Shown piece after piece: positions 8,890 through 19,756 of a DNA stretch of 64,000 nucleotides (its first letter is position 1; the number at the start of each line of letters is the position of its first letter). A model generated the notes under the pieces. It saw only the letters and a list, made by a program, of their open reading frames with translations. It had not been told where the DNA came from and searched no databases. The DNA lies in NCBI RefSeq assembly GCF_030408715.1, contig NZ_CP047202.1, positions 558,001 through 622,000 of the forward strand, written 5' to 3'. Source of the stretch: Corynebacterium confusum. Lineage in GTDB: Bacteria; Actinomycetota; Actinomycetes; Mycobacteriales; Mycobacteriaceae. The position numbers were made by a program, and so were the translations under genes.

Positions 8890-9815
8890 TGGCTGGCCTG
8901 TTTGGTTCCACCGTCACCGATACTGAGAAGCGCCAGGCGCTGCGCCAGGCCCTGGCGGACGAGAACATCACCACGTTGCCCGGCGCCTTCAACCCGCTGA
9001 CCGCGCGGCTTATCCAGGACATCGGCGGCTTCGGCGGCGTCTACATCTCCGGTGCCGTGCTGGCCAACGACCTGGGCCTGCCGGACATCGGCCTGACCAC
9101 CCTGACCGAGGTGGCCCAGCGCGCCGGGCAGATCGCCCGCGTGACCGACCTGCCCGTGCTGGTCGATGCCGACACCGGCTTCGGCGAGCCCATGTCCGCC
9201 GCCCGCACCATCGCCGCGCTGGAGGACGCCGGCCTGGCCGGCTGCCACCTGGAGGACCAGGTCAACCCGAAGCGCTGCGGCCACCTAGACGGCAAGGAGG
9301 TCGTGGAAACCGACGTGATGGTGCGCCGCATTACCGCTGCCGTCAACGAGCGCCGCGACGAGAACTTCGTCATCTGTGCGCGTACGGACGCCGCCGGCAT
9401 CCATGGCATCGACGAGGCCATCGAGCGCGCCAAGGCCTACGCCGACGCCGGCGCCGACCTGATCTTCACGGAGGCGCTCTACAGCCCCGCGGACTTCGAG
9501 AAGTTCCGCGCCGCGGTGGACATCCCGCTGCTGGCCAACATGACGGAGTTCGGTAAGACCGAGCTGCTCAGCGCCCAGCAACTGCAGGATCTGGGCTACA
9601 ACGCCGTCATCTGGCCGGTCTCGACCTTCCGCGTGGCCATGGGCGCGACCGAGGACTTCCTCCGCGACATGGCGAATACCGGCTTGCAGACCGAATGGCT
9701 CGAGCGCATGCAGCACCGCTCCCGCCTCTACGAGCTGGTCCGCTACGACGAGTACAACGCCTTCGACAACTCGGTGTTCACCTACTCCAAGGACTCCTAC
9801 CGTCCTACCTTCTAA
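8889..9815 (+). CDS. prpB: 2-methylisocitrate lyase
   Basis: Splits 2-methylisocitrate into pyruvate and succinate, the last step of the methylcitrate cycle. The 308-residue protein has the isocitrate lyase/PEP mutase barrel: substrate and Mg-binding DADTGFGEP, HLEDQVNPKRCGHLDGKE carrying the catalytic Cys loop (K-R-C-G-H), and ICARTDAAGIHG. Translation starts at ATG 8889, which overlaps the prpD stop codon, so the two are coupled. Length and all active-site segments look intact. Confidence 0.96.
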   Translation: MAGLFGSTVTDTEKRQALRQALADENITTLPGAFNPLTARLIQDIGGFGGVYISGAVLANDLGLPDIGLTTLTEVAQRAGQIARVTDLPVLVDADTGFGEPMSAARTIAALEDAGLAGCHLEDQVNPKRCGHLDGKEVVETDVMVRRITAAVNERRDENFVICARTDAAGIHGIDEAIERAKAYADAGADLIFTEALYSPADFEKFRAAVDIPLLANMTEFGKTELLSAQQLQDLGYNAVIWPVSTFRVAMGATEDFLRDMANTGLQTEWLERMQHRSRLYELVRYDEYNAFDNSVFTYSKDSYRPTF

Positions 9816-9856
9816 ACCCCACCACCCACCTTCGTTGAAAGAAAGGGGCATTCACC

Positions 9857-11029
9857 ATGTCTGATACCGCAGCTGATACCAAGAACCAGGAACCGGAGAT
9901 CCGCAAGGGCCTCTACGGCGTCGTCGTCGACGAGACCGCCATCTCCAAGGTCGTCCCGGAGACCAACTCCTTGACCTACCGCGGCTACCCGGTCCAGGAA
10001 CTGGCCCGCTACTGCTGCTTCGAGGAGGTCGCCTACCTGCTGTGGAACGGCAAGCTGCCCGGCCAGGAATCCCTCATCCGCTTCTCCGCCCGGGAAAAGG
10101 CCCTGCGCCACCTGGACCGCCACCTCATCGACCTGATCAAGTCGATGCCGCTGTCCTGCCACCCGATGGACGTCCTGCGCACCGCCATCTCCTACATCGG
10201 CGCCCAGGACCCGGAGGCCTACACCCGCGACTCCGAGCACATCCGCCGCACCGCCCTGGAGCTGATGGCCAAGATCCCGACGATCATCGCCCTGGACCTC
10301 CGCCGCCGCCGCGGTGAGGACTACATCCAGCCCTCCCGCAAGAAGGGCTTCGCCGAGAACTTCCTGTGGATGGTCTTCGGCGAGGAGGAAGGCTCCCCGG
10401 CCAACAACCGCGCTGATATCGAGGCATTCGACAAGTCGCTCATCCTCTACGCGGAGCACTCCTTCAACGCCTCCACCTTCTCCGCCCGCGTGGTTACCTC
10501 CACCATGTCGGACACCTACTCCGCCATCGTGGCCGCCATCGGCGCCCTCAAGGGCCCGCTGCACGGCGGCGCCAACGAGGCCGTGATGAAGAACTTCCTG
10601 GAGGTCGCGGATCCGGCCAAGGCGGAGGAGTGGACCAAGAACAAGCTGGCCAACAAGGAACTGGTCATGGGCTTTGGTCACCGCGTCTACAAGAACGGCG
10701 ACTCCCGCGTTCCCACCATGGAGGCCGCCTTCAAGGAGCTGGCCAAGGAGCACGGCCAGGAGCAGTGGGTCGAGATGTACGACATCATGGCGAAGACCAT
10801 GTACGAAAACACCTCCATCAAGATCCGCCCGAACCTGGACTTCCCGGCCGGCCCTGCCTACCACATCCTGGGCTTCGACATTGAGTTCTTCACGCCCATC
10901 TTCGTGATGTCCCGCATCACCGGCTGGACCGCCCACATCGTGGAGCAAAACGAGAACAACTCGCTCATCCGCCCGCTGTCCGCCTACGTTGGCGAGGAGC
11001 AACGCTCGGTCCCGCCGAAGTCCTACTAA
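9857..11029 (+). CDS. prpC: 2-methylcitrate synthase (citrate synthase family)
   Basis: Condenses propionyl-CoA with oxaloacetate to 2-methylcitrate, the entry step of the cycle encoded here. The 390-residue protein is a small-type citrate synthase: KGLYGVVVDETAISKV at the N-terminus, PLHGGANEAV and the catalytic GFGHRVYKNGDSR (active-site His), then PNLDFPAGPAYH with the catalytic Asp. ATG 9857 has GAAAGAAAGGGG a few bases upstream. The gap after prpB is 41 bases, so it is part of the operon. It may have some activity with acetyl-CoA, as known for relatives. Confidence 0.95.
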   Translation: MSDTAADTKNQEPEIRKGLYGVVVDETAISKVVPETNSLTYRGYPVQELARYCCFEEVAYLLWNGKLPGQESLIRFSAREKALRHLDRHLIDLIKSMPLSCHPMDVLRTAISYIGAQDPEAYTRDSEHIRRTALELMAKIPTIIALDLRRRRGEDYIQPSRKKGFAENFLWMVFGEEEGSPANNRADIEAFDKSLILYAEHSFNASTFSARVVTSTMSDTYSAIVAAIGALKGPLHGGANEAVMKNFLEVADPAKAEEWTKNKLANKELVMGFGHRVYKNGDSRVPTMEAAFKELAKEHGQEQWVEMYDIMAKTMYENTSIKIRPNLDFPAGPAYHILGFDIEFFTPIFVMSRITGWTAHIVEQNENNSLIRPLSAYVGEEQRSVPPKSY

Positions 11030-11066
11030 GACCCACCCCCGGCCGGGGTCCGGTCGCCGAAATTCT

Positions 11067-11120
11067 CCCAGCACACCCATCCGTTCCTGATCCTGCTCGA
11101 CGGTGCGTGTGCTGGGCTTT
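11067..11120 (+). terminator. Probable terminator after prpC
   Basis: CCCAGCACAC (11067-11076) pairs with GTGTGCTGGG (11107-11116), followed by CTTTTCC. The stem is perfect over 10 bases but the loop is long (30 bases). Confidence 0.6.
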
Positions 11121-11207
11121 TCCGGCTTTACATCCTTAACAAAAAGACTGTTGCAACTGTGTGAATCTTTGCACTGGAAATCGTCCCTAAAACGGTCGTG
11201 ATCGAAC

Positions 11208-11213
11208 TAAGAT
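11208..11213 (+). promoter_or_regulatory. Candidate -10 box of pyc
   Basis: TAAGAT lies 37 bases before GTG 11251, giving a short leader that includes the AAAGGAAAA ribosome binding site. No clear -35 box is visible. Confidence 0.4.
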
Positions 11214-11250
11214 GTAAGTTGCATCACTCACTGAACTGAAAGGAAAACTC

Positions 11251-14200
11251 GTGGTTCAGACTGCTCCCGCCTCGTTCTCGAAGGTGCTCGTCGCTAACCG
11301 CGGCGAGATTGCCGTGCGTGCCTTCCGCGCGGCCTTTGAGACCGGGGCCACCACCGTTGCTGTCTATCCCCGGGAGGACCGAAACTCCTTCCACCGGGCT
11401 TTCGCGGACGAGGCCGTGCGTATCGGCACCGAAGGCCAGCCGGTGAAGGCCTACCTGGATATCGAGGAAATCATCCGGGCAGCGAAGAAGTCCGGCGCGG
11501 ACGCCGTCTACCCGGGCTACGGCTTCCTGTCCGAGCGCGCGGATCTCGCGCGGGCGTGCCAGGAGGCTGGCATCAAATTCATCGGCCCGACCCCGGAAAC
11601 GCTGGATCTGACCGGCGACAAGGCGGCCGCCGTGCACGCGGCCGAGGAGGCCGGGCTGCCGACCCTGAAGGACTCCGAGCCGTCCACCGACGTGGACCAG
11701 CTGGTTTCTTACGCCGAGGACTTCCAGTTCCCGGTCTTCGTCAAGGCCGTGGCCGGCGGCGGCGGGCGCGGCATGCGCTTCGTCGAGACGCCGGGGGAGC
11801 TTAAGGAAAAGGCAGCGGAGGCCTCCCGCGAGGCGGAGGCGGCCTTCGGCGACGGCAGCGTCTACCTGGAGACCGCCGTCATTAACCCGCAGCACATCGA
11901 GGTCCAGATCCTGGCGGATTCCCAGGGCAACGTCATCCACCTCTTCGAGCGCGACTGCTCCGTGCAGCGCCGCCACCAGAAGGTCGTCGAGATCGCCCCG
12001 GCGCCGTTCCTGGACACCGAGCTGCGCGACCGCATCTGCCAGGACGCGGTGAAGTTCTGCCGCCACATCAACTACGAGGGCGCCGGCACGGTTGAGTTCC
12101 TCGTCGACGAGCGCGGCAACCACGTCTTCATCGAGATGAACCCGCGCGTGCAGGTCGAGCACACCGTGACCGAGGAGGTCACCGGCGTGGACATCGTGAA
12201 GTCCCAGATGCAGATCGCCGCCGGTGCCAGCCTGGAGGACCTGGGCCTTAACCAGGAGGCCATCCACCTGACCGGCTCGGCGCTGCAGTGCCGTATCACC
12301 ACCGAGGACCCGAACAACGGCTTCCGCCCGGACACGGGCACGCTGACGGCGTACCGCTCGCCGGGCGGAGCCGGCGTGCGCCTCGACGGCGCGACCGCGG
12401 TCGGCGCGGAGATCTCCCCGAACTTCGACTCCCTGCTGGTGAAGATGACCTGCCGCGGCAAGGACTTCCAGCAGGCGGTGGCCCGTGCAATCCGCGCGCT
12501 CAACGAGTTCACGGTCTCCGGCGTCTCCACCAACATCGGCTTCCTGCGCGCCCTGCTGCGGGAGCCGGATTTCACCGCGCACCGTATTGACACCGGCTTC
12601 ATTGCCAACCACCCGGACCTGCTCAAGGCCCCGCCGGCCAGCGACGAGCCGGGCCGCATCCTGGACTACCTGGCCGAGACCACCGTCAACCGCCCCAACG
12701 GCGAGCGCCCGACGCCGCTGCGCCCGTTCGACAAGCTGCCGGAGCGCTCCCACCGCGACTCCGATCTGCCGCGAGGCTCCCGCGACGAGCTGCGCGAGCT
12801 GGGCCCGAAGGGCTTCGCGGAGAAGCTGCGCACTCAAGACGCCCTGGCGGTCACGGACACCACCTTCCGCGACGCACACCAGTCGCTGCTGGCCACCCGC
12901 GTGCGCGGCACCACCCTGGTCTCCGCTGCCGAGCACGTCGCGCGCCTGACCCCGAACCTGTACTCCGTGGAGGCCTGGGGCGGGGCCACCTTCGACGTGG
13001 CCATGCGCTTCCTCCACGAGGACCCCTGGGTCCGCTTGGACATGCTGCGCGAAGCCATGCCGAACGTCAACATCCAGATGCTGCTGCGCGGCCGCAACAC
13101 CGTCGGCTATACCCCGTACCCGGACAAGGTCTGCCACTCCTTCGTGGAGGAAGCCGCCCGCTCCGGCGTGGACGTCTTCCGCATTTTCGACGCCCTGAAT
13201 GACGTCAGCCAGATGCGCCCGGCTATCGATGCCGTCCTCGAGACCGGCACCACCGTCGCCGAGGTCGCCCTGGCCTACTCCGGGGACATGACCTCCCCGC
13301 AGGAAGACATCTACACGCTGGACTACTACCTGCGACTGGCCGAGCAGATCGTCGAATCCGGCGCCCACGTGCTGGCCATCAAGGACATGGCCGGCCTGCT
13401 GCGCCCGGACGCGGCCAGCAAGCTGGTTATGGCCCTGCGCAAGAACTTCGACCTGCCGGTGCACGTGCACACCCACGACACCGCGGGCGGCCAGCTGGCC
13501 ACCTACTACGCGGCGGCCCTGTCCGGTGCCGACGCCGTCGATGGCGCCTCGGCCCCGCTGGCGGGCACCACCTCGCAGCCGTCCCTGTCCGCCATCGTCG
13601 CCGCCCTGGCGAACACCAAGCGGGACACCGGCATCGACCTGCAGGCCGTCTCCGATCTGGAGCCCTACTGGGAGGCCGTGCGCCAGGTCTACGCCCCGTT
13701 CGAGAACGGCATCCCGGGCCCGACGGGCCGGGTCTACAAGCACGAGATCCCGGGCGGCCAGCTGTCCAACCTGCGCGCCCAGGCCTCCGCGCTGGGCCTG
13801 GCCGACCGCTTCGAGGTCATCGAGGACACCTACGCCGCCGTCAATGAGATGCTGGGTCGGCCGACCAAGGTCACCCCGTCCTCGAAGGTCGTCGGCGACC
13901 TAGCGCTGCACCTGGTGGGCGCCGGCGTCGACCCGGCGGACTTCGCCAAGGAGCCGACCAAGTACGACATCCCGGACTCCGTCATCGCCTTCCTGCGCGG
14001 CGAGCTGGGCACCCCGTCCAGCGGCTGGCCGCCGCTGCGCGACAAGATCCTCTCCGGCCGCGCGGGTGAGAAGGAAGGGCCGCAGATTTCTGAGATCCCG
14101 GCCGAGCAGGCCCGCCACCTGGACTCGGAGGATTCCACCGAGCGCCGCGAGGCACTCAACCACCTGCTCTTCCCGAAGCAGTTCGAGGAGTTCAAGGAGT

Positions 14201-14691
14201 TCCGCCGCCAGTACGGCAACACCGAGGCGCTCAACGATGCCGAGTTCTTCTACGGCCTGACCGAGGGCGAGGAGAAGATCGTCCACTTCTTCCCGGAAAA
14301 CAGCACGGAGCGTGAGTCCCTCAACGCCATGGTCGTGCGGCTGGACGCGGTCGGCGAGCCGGATGAGAAGGGCATGCGCTCGGTCATCCTCAACGTTAAC
14401 GGCCAGATTCGCCCGATGAAGGTGCGCGACCACTCCGCCGAGTCCACCGTCGCGACGGTGGAGAAGGCCGACCCGGCCAACCCGGGCCACGTGGCCGCCC
14501 CGTTCGCGGGCGTGGTCAACCCGACCGTCAAGGTCGGCGATGAGGTTGAAGAGGGTGATCAGGTCGCCGTCATCGAGGCCATGAAGATGGAGGCGTCCAT
14601 CTCCGCCACCCAGTCCGGCACGGTGGAGCGCCTGGCCATCGGCCAGGCCACCAAGGTCGAGGGCGGCGACCTCATCGTGGTGGTCAGCTAG
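11251..14691 (+). CDS. pyc: Pyruvate carboxylase
   Basis: Makes oxaloacetate from pyruvate, bicarbonate and ATP, the main anaplerotic route. The 1146-residue single-chain enzyme has, in order: a biotin carboxylase domain (residues 1-460; [43 protein letters not shown]), a carboxyltransferase barrel (about 530-830; TDTTFRDAHQSLLATR, HVHTHDTAGGQLA), an allosteric/linker region and a C-terminal biotinyl domain with VIEAMKMEAS (biotin Lys1112). Length is typical. The start is GTG 11251 with AAAGGAAAA upstream. It stands alone between the prp operon and the accBC unit; the resulting oxaloacetate is also PrpC's co-substrate. Confidence 0.98.
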   Translation: MVQTAPASFSKVLVANRGEIAVRAFRAAFETGATTVAVYPREDRNSFHRAFADEAVRIGTEGQPVKAYLDIEEIIRAAKKSGADAVYPGYGFLSERADLARACQEAGIKFIGPTPETLDLTGDKAAAVHAAEEAGLPTLKDSEPSTDVDQLVSYAEDFQFPVFVKAVAGGGGRGMRFVETPGELKEKAAEASREAEAAFGDGSVYLETAVINPQHIEVQILADSQGNVIHLFERDCSVQRRHQKVVEIAPAPFLDTELRDRICQDAVKFCRHINYEGAGTVEFLVDERGNHVFIEMNPRVQVEHTVTEEVTGVDIVKSQMQIAAGASLEDLGLNQEAIHLTGSALQCRITTEDPNNGFRPDTGTLTAYRSPGGAGVRLDGATAVGAEISPNFDSLLVKMTCRGKDFQQAVARAIRALNEFTVSGVSTNIGFLRALLREPDFTAHRIDTGFIANHPDLLKAPPASDEPGRILDYLAETTVNRPNGERPTPLRPFDKLPERSHRDSDLPRGSRDELRELGPKGFAEKLRTQDALAVTDTTFRDAHQSLLATRVRGTTLVSAAEHVARLTPNLYSVEAWGGATFDVAMRFLHEDPWVRLDMLREAMPNVNIQMLLRGRNTVGYTPYPDKVCHSFVEEAARSGVDVFRIFDALNDVSQMRPAIDAVLETGTTVAEVALAYSGDMTSPQEDIYTLDYYLRLAEQIVESGAHVLAIKDMAGLLRPDAASKLVMALRKNFDLPVHVHTHDTAGGQLATYYAAALSGADAVDGASAPLAGTTSQPSLSAIVAALANTKRDTGIDLQAVSDLEPYWEAVRQVYAPFENGIPGPTGRVYKHEIPGGQLSNLRAQASALGLADRFEVIEDTYAAVNEMLGRPTKVTPSSKVVGDLALHLVGAGVDPADFAKEPTKYDIPDSVIAFLRGELGTPSSGWPPLRDKILSGRAGEKEGPQISEIPAEQARHLDSEDSTERREALNHLLFPKQFEEFKEFRRQYGNTEALNDAEFFYGLTEGEEKIVHFFPENSTERESLNAMVVRLDAVGEPDEKGMRSVILNVNGQIRPMKVRDHSAESTVATVEKADPANPGHVAAPFAGVVNPTVKVGDEVEEGDQVAVIEAMKMEASISATQSGTVERLAIGQATKVEGGDLIVVVS

Positions 14692-14706
14692 CCCTAGGAA
14701 GGCTAG
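14688..14706. terminator. Small hairpin spanning the pyc and GNAT stop codons
   Basis: CTAGCC (14688-14693) pairs with GGCTAG (14701-14706). Both convergent stop codons lie within the 6-base arms. There is no T run, so termination by this element alone is doubtful. Confidence 0.25.
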
Positions 14707-15305
14707 AAGTAGTAAATCATGGTCCCCGGTTCGCCGCCGGGGACCTCCAGCGGGGTGAAACCGGCGGCATCGTAGAGCCGGCGGGCCCGCTCGTTGCGCG
14801 GATCGACCCACAGGGAGATCGCCGGCGCGGTCTGCTCCCGGGCGAGATCGATGACGTTGCGCAGCAGGCGCTTGCCCAGGCCCAGGCCGGCGTAGCGCCG
14901 CTCGACGGCGATGCACAGCTCGGGGATGTCTTCCGGGTCGAATTCCGTGGCCCACTGGCTGTCATCGTGGGGATCAGCGTCTGGGCGGCCGGTGTAGGCC
15001 ACGCCCTTGTGCTCGCCGGTGAAGTAGCGCAGCCAGGCCCCGCCGGCTGGGACCTCGTACTCGGAGATGGCGAGGACCCCGCCGTCCACGCGCGGGGACC
15101 ATTCGCCCACGTAAGCGCCGATGTCGCGCAGGTGTTCCTCGCCCAGCGCGGCCGTCTCGTCACCGAGCACGTCGGTCAGGTAGAACAGGCGCGACAGGTA
15201 GGTGCGGTCATCATCCTGGGCCAGCCGCAGCCTGATCCCCGTGTCGTTGACGTCGGGGTGCAGCGGGGTGCGGCGCTCAGAAGGGGAGGGGGCATTATTA
15301 GTCAT
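14703..15305 (-). CDS. GNAT family N-acetyltransferase
   Basis: A 200-residue acyl-CoA-dependent acyltransferase. The acetyl-CoA loop is RRYAGLGLGKRLLRN (R-x-x-G-x-G/A signature), and the later WVDPRNERARRLYDAAGF segment is the usual beta-5/C-terminal part of the fold. The substrate is unknown. ATG 15305 (MTNNAPSPS) was chosen; a GTG two codons upstream is possible. The gene begins 14 bases after the accBC stop on the same strand, so it is the last gene of an accBC transcription unit, and modification of a metabolite or protein tied to acyl-CoA status is conceivable. It is convergent with pyc with an 11-base gap. Confidence 0.85.
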   Translation of the reverse strand: MTNNAPSPSERRTPLHPDVNDTGIRLRLAQDDDRTYLSRLFYLTDVLGDETAALGEEHLRDIGAYVGEWSPRVDGGVLAISEYEVPAGGAWLRYFTGEHKGVAYTGRPDADPHDDSQWATEFDPEDIPELCIAVERRYAGLGLGKRLLRNVIDLAREQTAPAISLWVDPRNERARRLYDAAGFTPLEVPGGEPGTMIYYF

Positions 15306-15319
15306 GCCCACCAGCCTAG

Positions 15320-17101
<1,782 letters not shown>

Positions 17102-17184
17102 AGCAGGAATCCTCCTGAAAAACTAGTATTGGATCGCTTACTATTCTTGCATATCAAAACATGAGAAAACCGTCAGGTTATAAA

Positions 17185-17225
17185 AATTATGCAAAAAATA
17201 ATCCCGTACCAGGTTAGATACGGGA
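17185..17225 (-). terminator. Rho-independent terminator after the rhodanese gene
   Basis: On the minus strand TCCCGTA (17225-17219) pairs with TACGGGA (17209-17203 region) across a 10-base loop, followed by TTATTTTTTG. This separates the rhodanese gene from accBC. Confidence 0.8.
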
Positions 17226-17270
17226 ATTTCTCCGGCGTGTTACACCCAGCTCGGCTTAGACACTAGGATT

Positions 17271-18134
17271 CTAGCGCTCGATGGGCATTCGAACCATATT
17301 GCCCCACTCGGCCCAGGAGCCGTCGTAGGTGCGGACGTTCTCGACTCCCAGCAGGAATTTGAGGACGAACCAGGTGTGCGCGGCCTGCGCGCCGACGTGC
17401 GAATAGAGGATGGTGGGATCCCCGGCGTTCAGATTGCCGTAGTTGACCCGCAGATCCTCCAGGGGGCGGAAGGTGCCGTTCGGGTACATCGCGCGGTCCC
17501 ACTCCAGGTTGGTCGCGCCCGGGATGTGGCCGTGGCGGATGGTAGTGCCGTAGGCGGAGTTGCCCTGTGGGGAGGCGCTGGTCGGCTGGCCGGCGAATTC
17601 CTCGGGGCTGCGGGTGTCCACGATGACGGCGTCTGTGGTGCGCAGCTCGTCGACGAAGACGCGGTGCGGGGCGTCGTCGCGCTCGACGGCCGGGTAATCG
17701 GAGGCCGGAAATTCCGGCACGGCGAAGGAGGTGTCGCGCTCCTCGGCCATCCAGGCGTCGCGCCCGCCGTCGAGCAGCCGCGTGTCCGGGTGCCCGTAGA
17801 GCTCGAAGACCCACAGGGCGTAGGCGGCCCACCAGTTGGACTTGTCGCCGTAGAAGACTACGGTGTCCTCGCGGTTAATGCCCTTGTCCTGCATGAGCTG
17901 CTGGAAGGCCGCGCCGTCGATGATGTCGCGGATGGTCGGGTCCAGTAGTTCCTTCTGGAAGTTGATGCGGCTGGCGGTGGGGATGTGCCCGATGTCGTAG
18001 AGCAGGGAGTCCTCGTCGACCTCGATGACTCGTAGACCTTTCACCCCGAGCCGTGCGGACAGCCACGGCGCGGAGACCAAGCGGCCGGGGTGGGCGAAGT
18101 CCTGGAAGGGCGGGTGCGGGTCGAATTCGGTCAT
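17271..18134 (-). CDS. sseA: Rhodanese-like protein lacking the catalytic cysteine
   Basis: A 287-residue protein with two rhodanese domains, the layout of thiosulfate/3-mercaptopyruvate sulfurtransferases. The N-terminal domain runs to about residue 140 (LYDIGHIPTASRINF, LLDGGRDAWMAE). The C-terminal domain contains IVDTRSPEEFAG, GHIPGATNLEW and HTWFVLKFLLG. The active-site Cys is replaced: the loop reads ILYSHVGAQAAHTWF with Ser245 where active enzymes have Cys, and the usual Arg of the loop is Gln. Sulfur transfer by the normal mechanism is therefore not expected. ATG 18134 has GAAAGG upstream. A rhodanese near accBC and maf is also known in mycobacteria. Confidence 0.88.
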   Translation of the reverse strand: MTEFDPHPPFQDFAHPGRLVSAPWLSARLGVKGLRVIEVDEDSLLYDIGHIPTASRINFQKELLDPTIRDIIDGAAFQQLMQDKGINREDTVVFYGDKSNWWAAYALWVFELYGHPDTRLLDGGRDAWMAEERDTSFAVPEFPASDYPAVERDDAPHRVFVDELRTTDAVIVDTRSPEEFAGQPTSASPQGNSAYGTTIRHGHIPGATNLEWDRAMYPNGTFRPLEDLRVNYGNLNAGDPTILYSHVGAQAAHTWFVLKFLLGVENVRTYDGSWAEWGNMVRMPIER

Positions 18135-18613
18135 GCTCTTTGAAACCTTTCGTCGGGATGCGGTGCGCGCCGTATGTCAAGGCTGGTAGGGGGTTGTACG
18201 GCGCGGTCCGAAAAGCGTTGACCCAGCCGCCGGGGCCGGGGCCGGCGCGGCTGAATCACGGTTGAATCTTCGTATAACTTTTACTGCCCCATACTCTACC
18301 GCGCGGAAAACGATTGGTCACTTCTCCGCGACGGGTGTGGTATTCAATACATTCTTGCGCCCGCCGATGCCCCCTTTCCCGGGCCCGCGCGGCCCCTCCG
18401 GGGATCTGGTTATAACAAGTGTGCTGGTAGGGTACATGCGCGCTTTTCGCCCGCCCCTTTAAGGCCGGCAAATCCCGCCTTAAGGTGGGACAAAGGGGGT
18501 ATTTTCCGGCGCGCGCGGCGGCGGGAAGTCCGATAAATTAAAGGGTGTGGGAGCCGCTAGAAATCCGGTGTCCCAGACGTGACCGATGCTCCCTTTCCCG
18601 AAAGGTTTCACCC
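18135..18613. other. 479-base non-coding gap with palindromes and divergent promoters
   Basis: No credible gene was found. The gap holds the leaders of the divergent rhodanese and Cj0069-family genes. A consensus TTGACA -35 box for the rhodanese gene lies at 18180-18175 on the minus strand. GTATTCAATAC (18340-18350) is a perfect odd palindrome. TTAAGGC (18459-18465) pairs with GCCTTAA (18477-18483) over an 11-base loop. I could not match the G-rich leader at 18540-18600 to any riboswitch class. Confidence 0.5.
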
Positions 18614-19687
18614 ATGCACAAAGCCATCGTCGTCTTCGAAGTTGAAGGCGGATCCGACAAGCAGTTCAACGGCCACCGCAAGGACACCATGCCCATCGTC
18701 GAGTCTCTGCAGGAGGCCGGCTGGCACTCCGAGGTCGTCTACTTCCGCCCGGAGTGGTCCGAGGATCTCTTAGACTACGTCTCCAACAACTTCGACGCCT
18801 ACATCTCCCGCGTTAACCCGGGCAACATCCCGGGCGGGGAGAAGGGCTACTTCGACCTTCTGACCAGGCTGTCCGAGGCCGGCCTGGTGGGCATGTCCAC
18901 CCCGGAGGAGATGATGGCCTACGGCGCCAAGGACGCCCTGGTCAAGCTGAACCAGACCGACCTGGTCCCGGAGGACACCCAGGCTTACTACGACGTCGAG
19001 AGCTTCCACGAGACCTTCCCGCAGACCCTGTCCTACGGCGAGCGCGTCCTCAAGCAGAACCGCGGGTCCACCGGATCCGGCATCTGGCGCGTGCAGCTCA
19101 AGGACAAGGAGCTGGCCGCCAGCGTCGAGCCGGGCACCACCCTGCCGCTGGATACGGAGCTCAAGTGCACCGAGGCCGTGGACAACCACACCGAGGAGCG
19201 CCAGCTGGGCGAGTTCATGGACTTCTGCGACCAGTACATCAAGGGCGACAATGGCATGCTGGTGGACATGCGCTTCATGCCGCGCATCGTCGAGGGCGAA
19301 ATCCGCATCCTGCTCGTTGGCGCGGAGCCGGTCTTCGTGGTCCACAAGAAGCCGGCCGAGGGCGGCGACAACTTCTCCGCCACGCTGTTTTCCGGCGCGA
19401 AGTACACCTACGACTCCCCGGAGTCCTGGCAGGATCTGGTCGACATGTTCGCCGAGGTCCGCCCGGTCATCGCGGAGAAGCTCGGCGGCGACAACATCCC
19501 GCTGATCTGGACCGCCGACTTCATGCTCGCCGACGGTGAGAACGGCGAGGACACCTACGTCCTGGGCGAAATCAACTGCTCCTGCGTGGGCTTCACCTCC
19601 GAGCTGGACATGGGCATCCAGCAGAAGGTGGCCGCCGAGGCCATCTCCCGCGTCGAAGCCAAGCACGGCGCTCCTAAGACTGGCTAA
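18614..19687 (+). CDS. Cj0069-family ATP-grasp-like protein
   Basis: A 357-residue soluble protein that I place in the Cj0069 family, an uncharacterised group with an ATP-grasp-like fold. Supporting segments are a nucleotide-type N-terminus (KAIVVFEVEGGSDKQFNGH), the basic ERVLKQNRGSTGSGIWRV stretch resembling an ATP-grasp loop, an acidic central part, and EINCSCVGF at the end, which looks like an ATP-grasp metal site (E-x-N). The substrate is unknown. ATG 18614 has GAAAGG nine bases upstream; the longer in-frame extension to 18545 has no binding site and runs through the leader. It is monocistronic, with a strong terminator right after it. Confidence 0.7.
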   Translation: MHKAIVVFEVEGGSDKQFNGHRKDTMPIVESLQEAGWHSEVVYFRPEWSEDLLDYVSNNFDAYISRVNPGNIPGGEKGYFDLLTRLSEAGLVGMSTPEEMMAYGAKDALVKLNQTDLVPEDTQAYYDVESFHETFPQTLSYGERVLKQNRGSTGSGIWRVQLKDKELAASVEPGTTLPLDTELKCTEAVDNHTEERQLGEFMDFCDQYIKGDNGMLVDMRFMPRIVEGEIRILLVGAEPVFVVHKKPAEGGDNFSATLFSGAKYTYDSPESWQDLVDMFAEVRPVIAEKLGGDNIPLIWTADFMLADGENGEDTYVLGEINCSCVGFTSELDMGIQQKVAAEAISRVEAKHGAPKTG

Positions 19688-19702
19688 CAACAACCGTTAG
19701 AG

Positions 19703-19744
19703 AAAACCGCCCCGGGACTTGAAAACAGTCGCGGGGCGGTTTTT
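19703..19744. terminator. Bidirectional terminator between the Cj0069-family and DUF3151 genes
   Basis: AAAACCGCCCCG (19703-19714) pairs with CGGGGCGGTTTT (19732-19743), with an A run on one side and a T run on the other, between convergent genes. Confidence 0.92.
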
Positions 19745-19756
19745 AAGGTCTATCAG

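Noticed and set aside
11224..13743. An 839-residue open frame on the minus strand
   Set aside because: It is antisense to pyc, which has full domain and motif support; long antisense frames are common at this GC content.
18540..18600. Possible riboswitch in the G-rich leader
   Set aside because: I compared it from memory with TPP, cobalamin, guanidine and glycine classes and saw no core match.
18545..18613. N-terminal extension of the Cj0069-family protein
   Set aside because: Arg/Cys-rich, no ribosome binding site at 18545, and a good site precedes ATG 18614.
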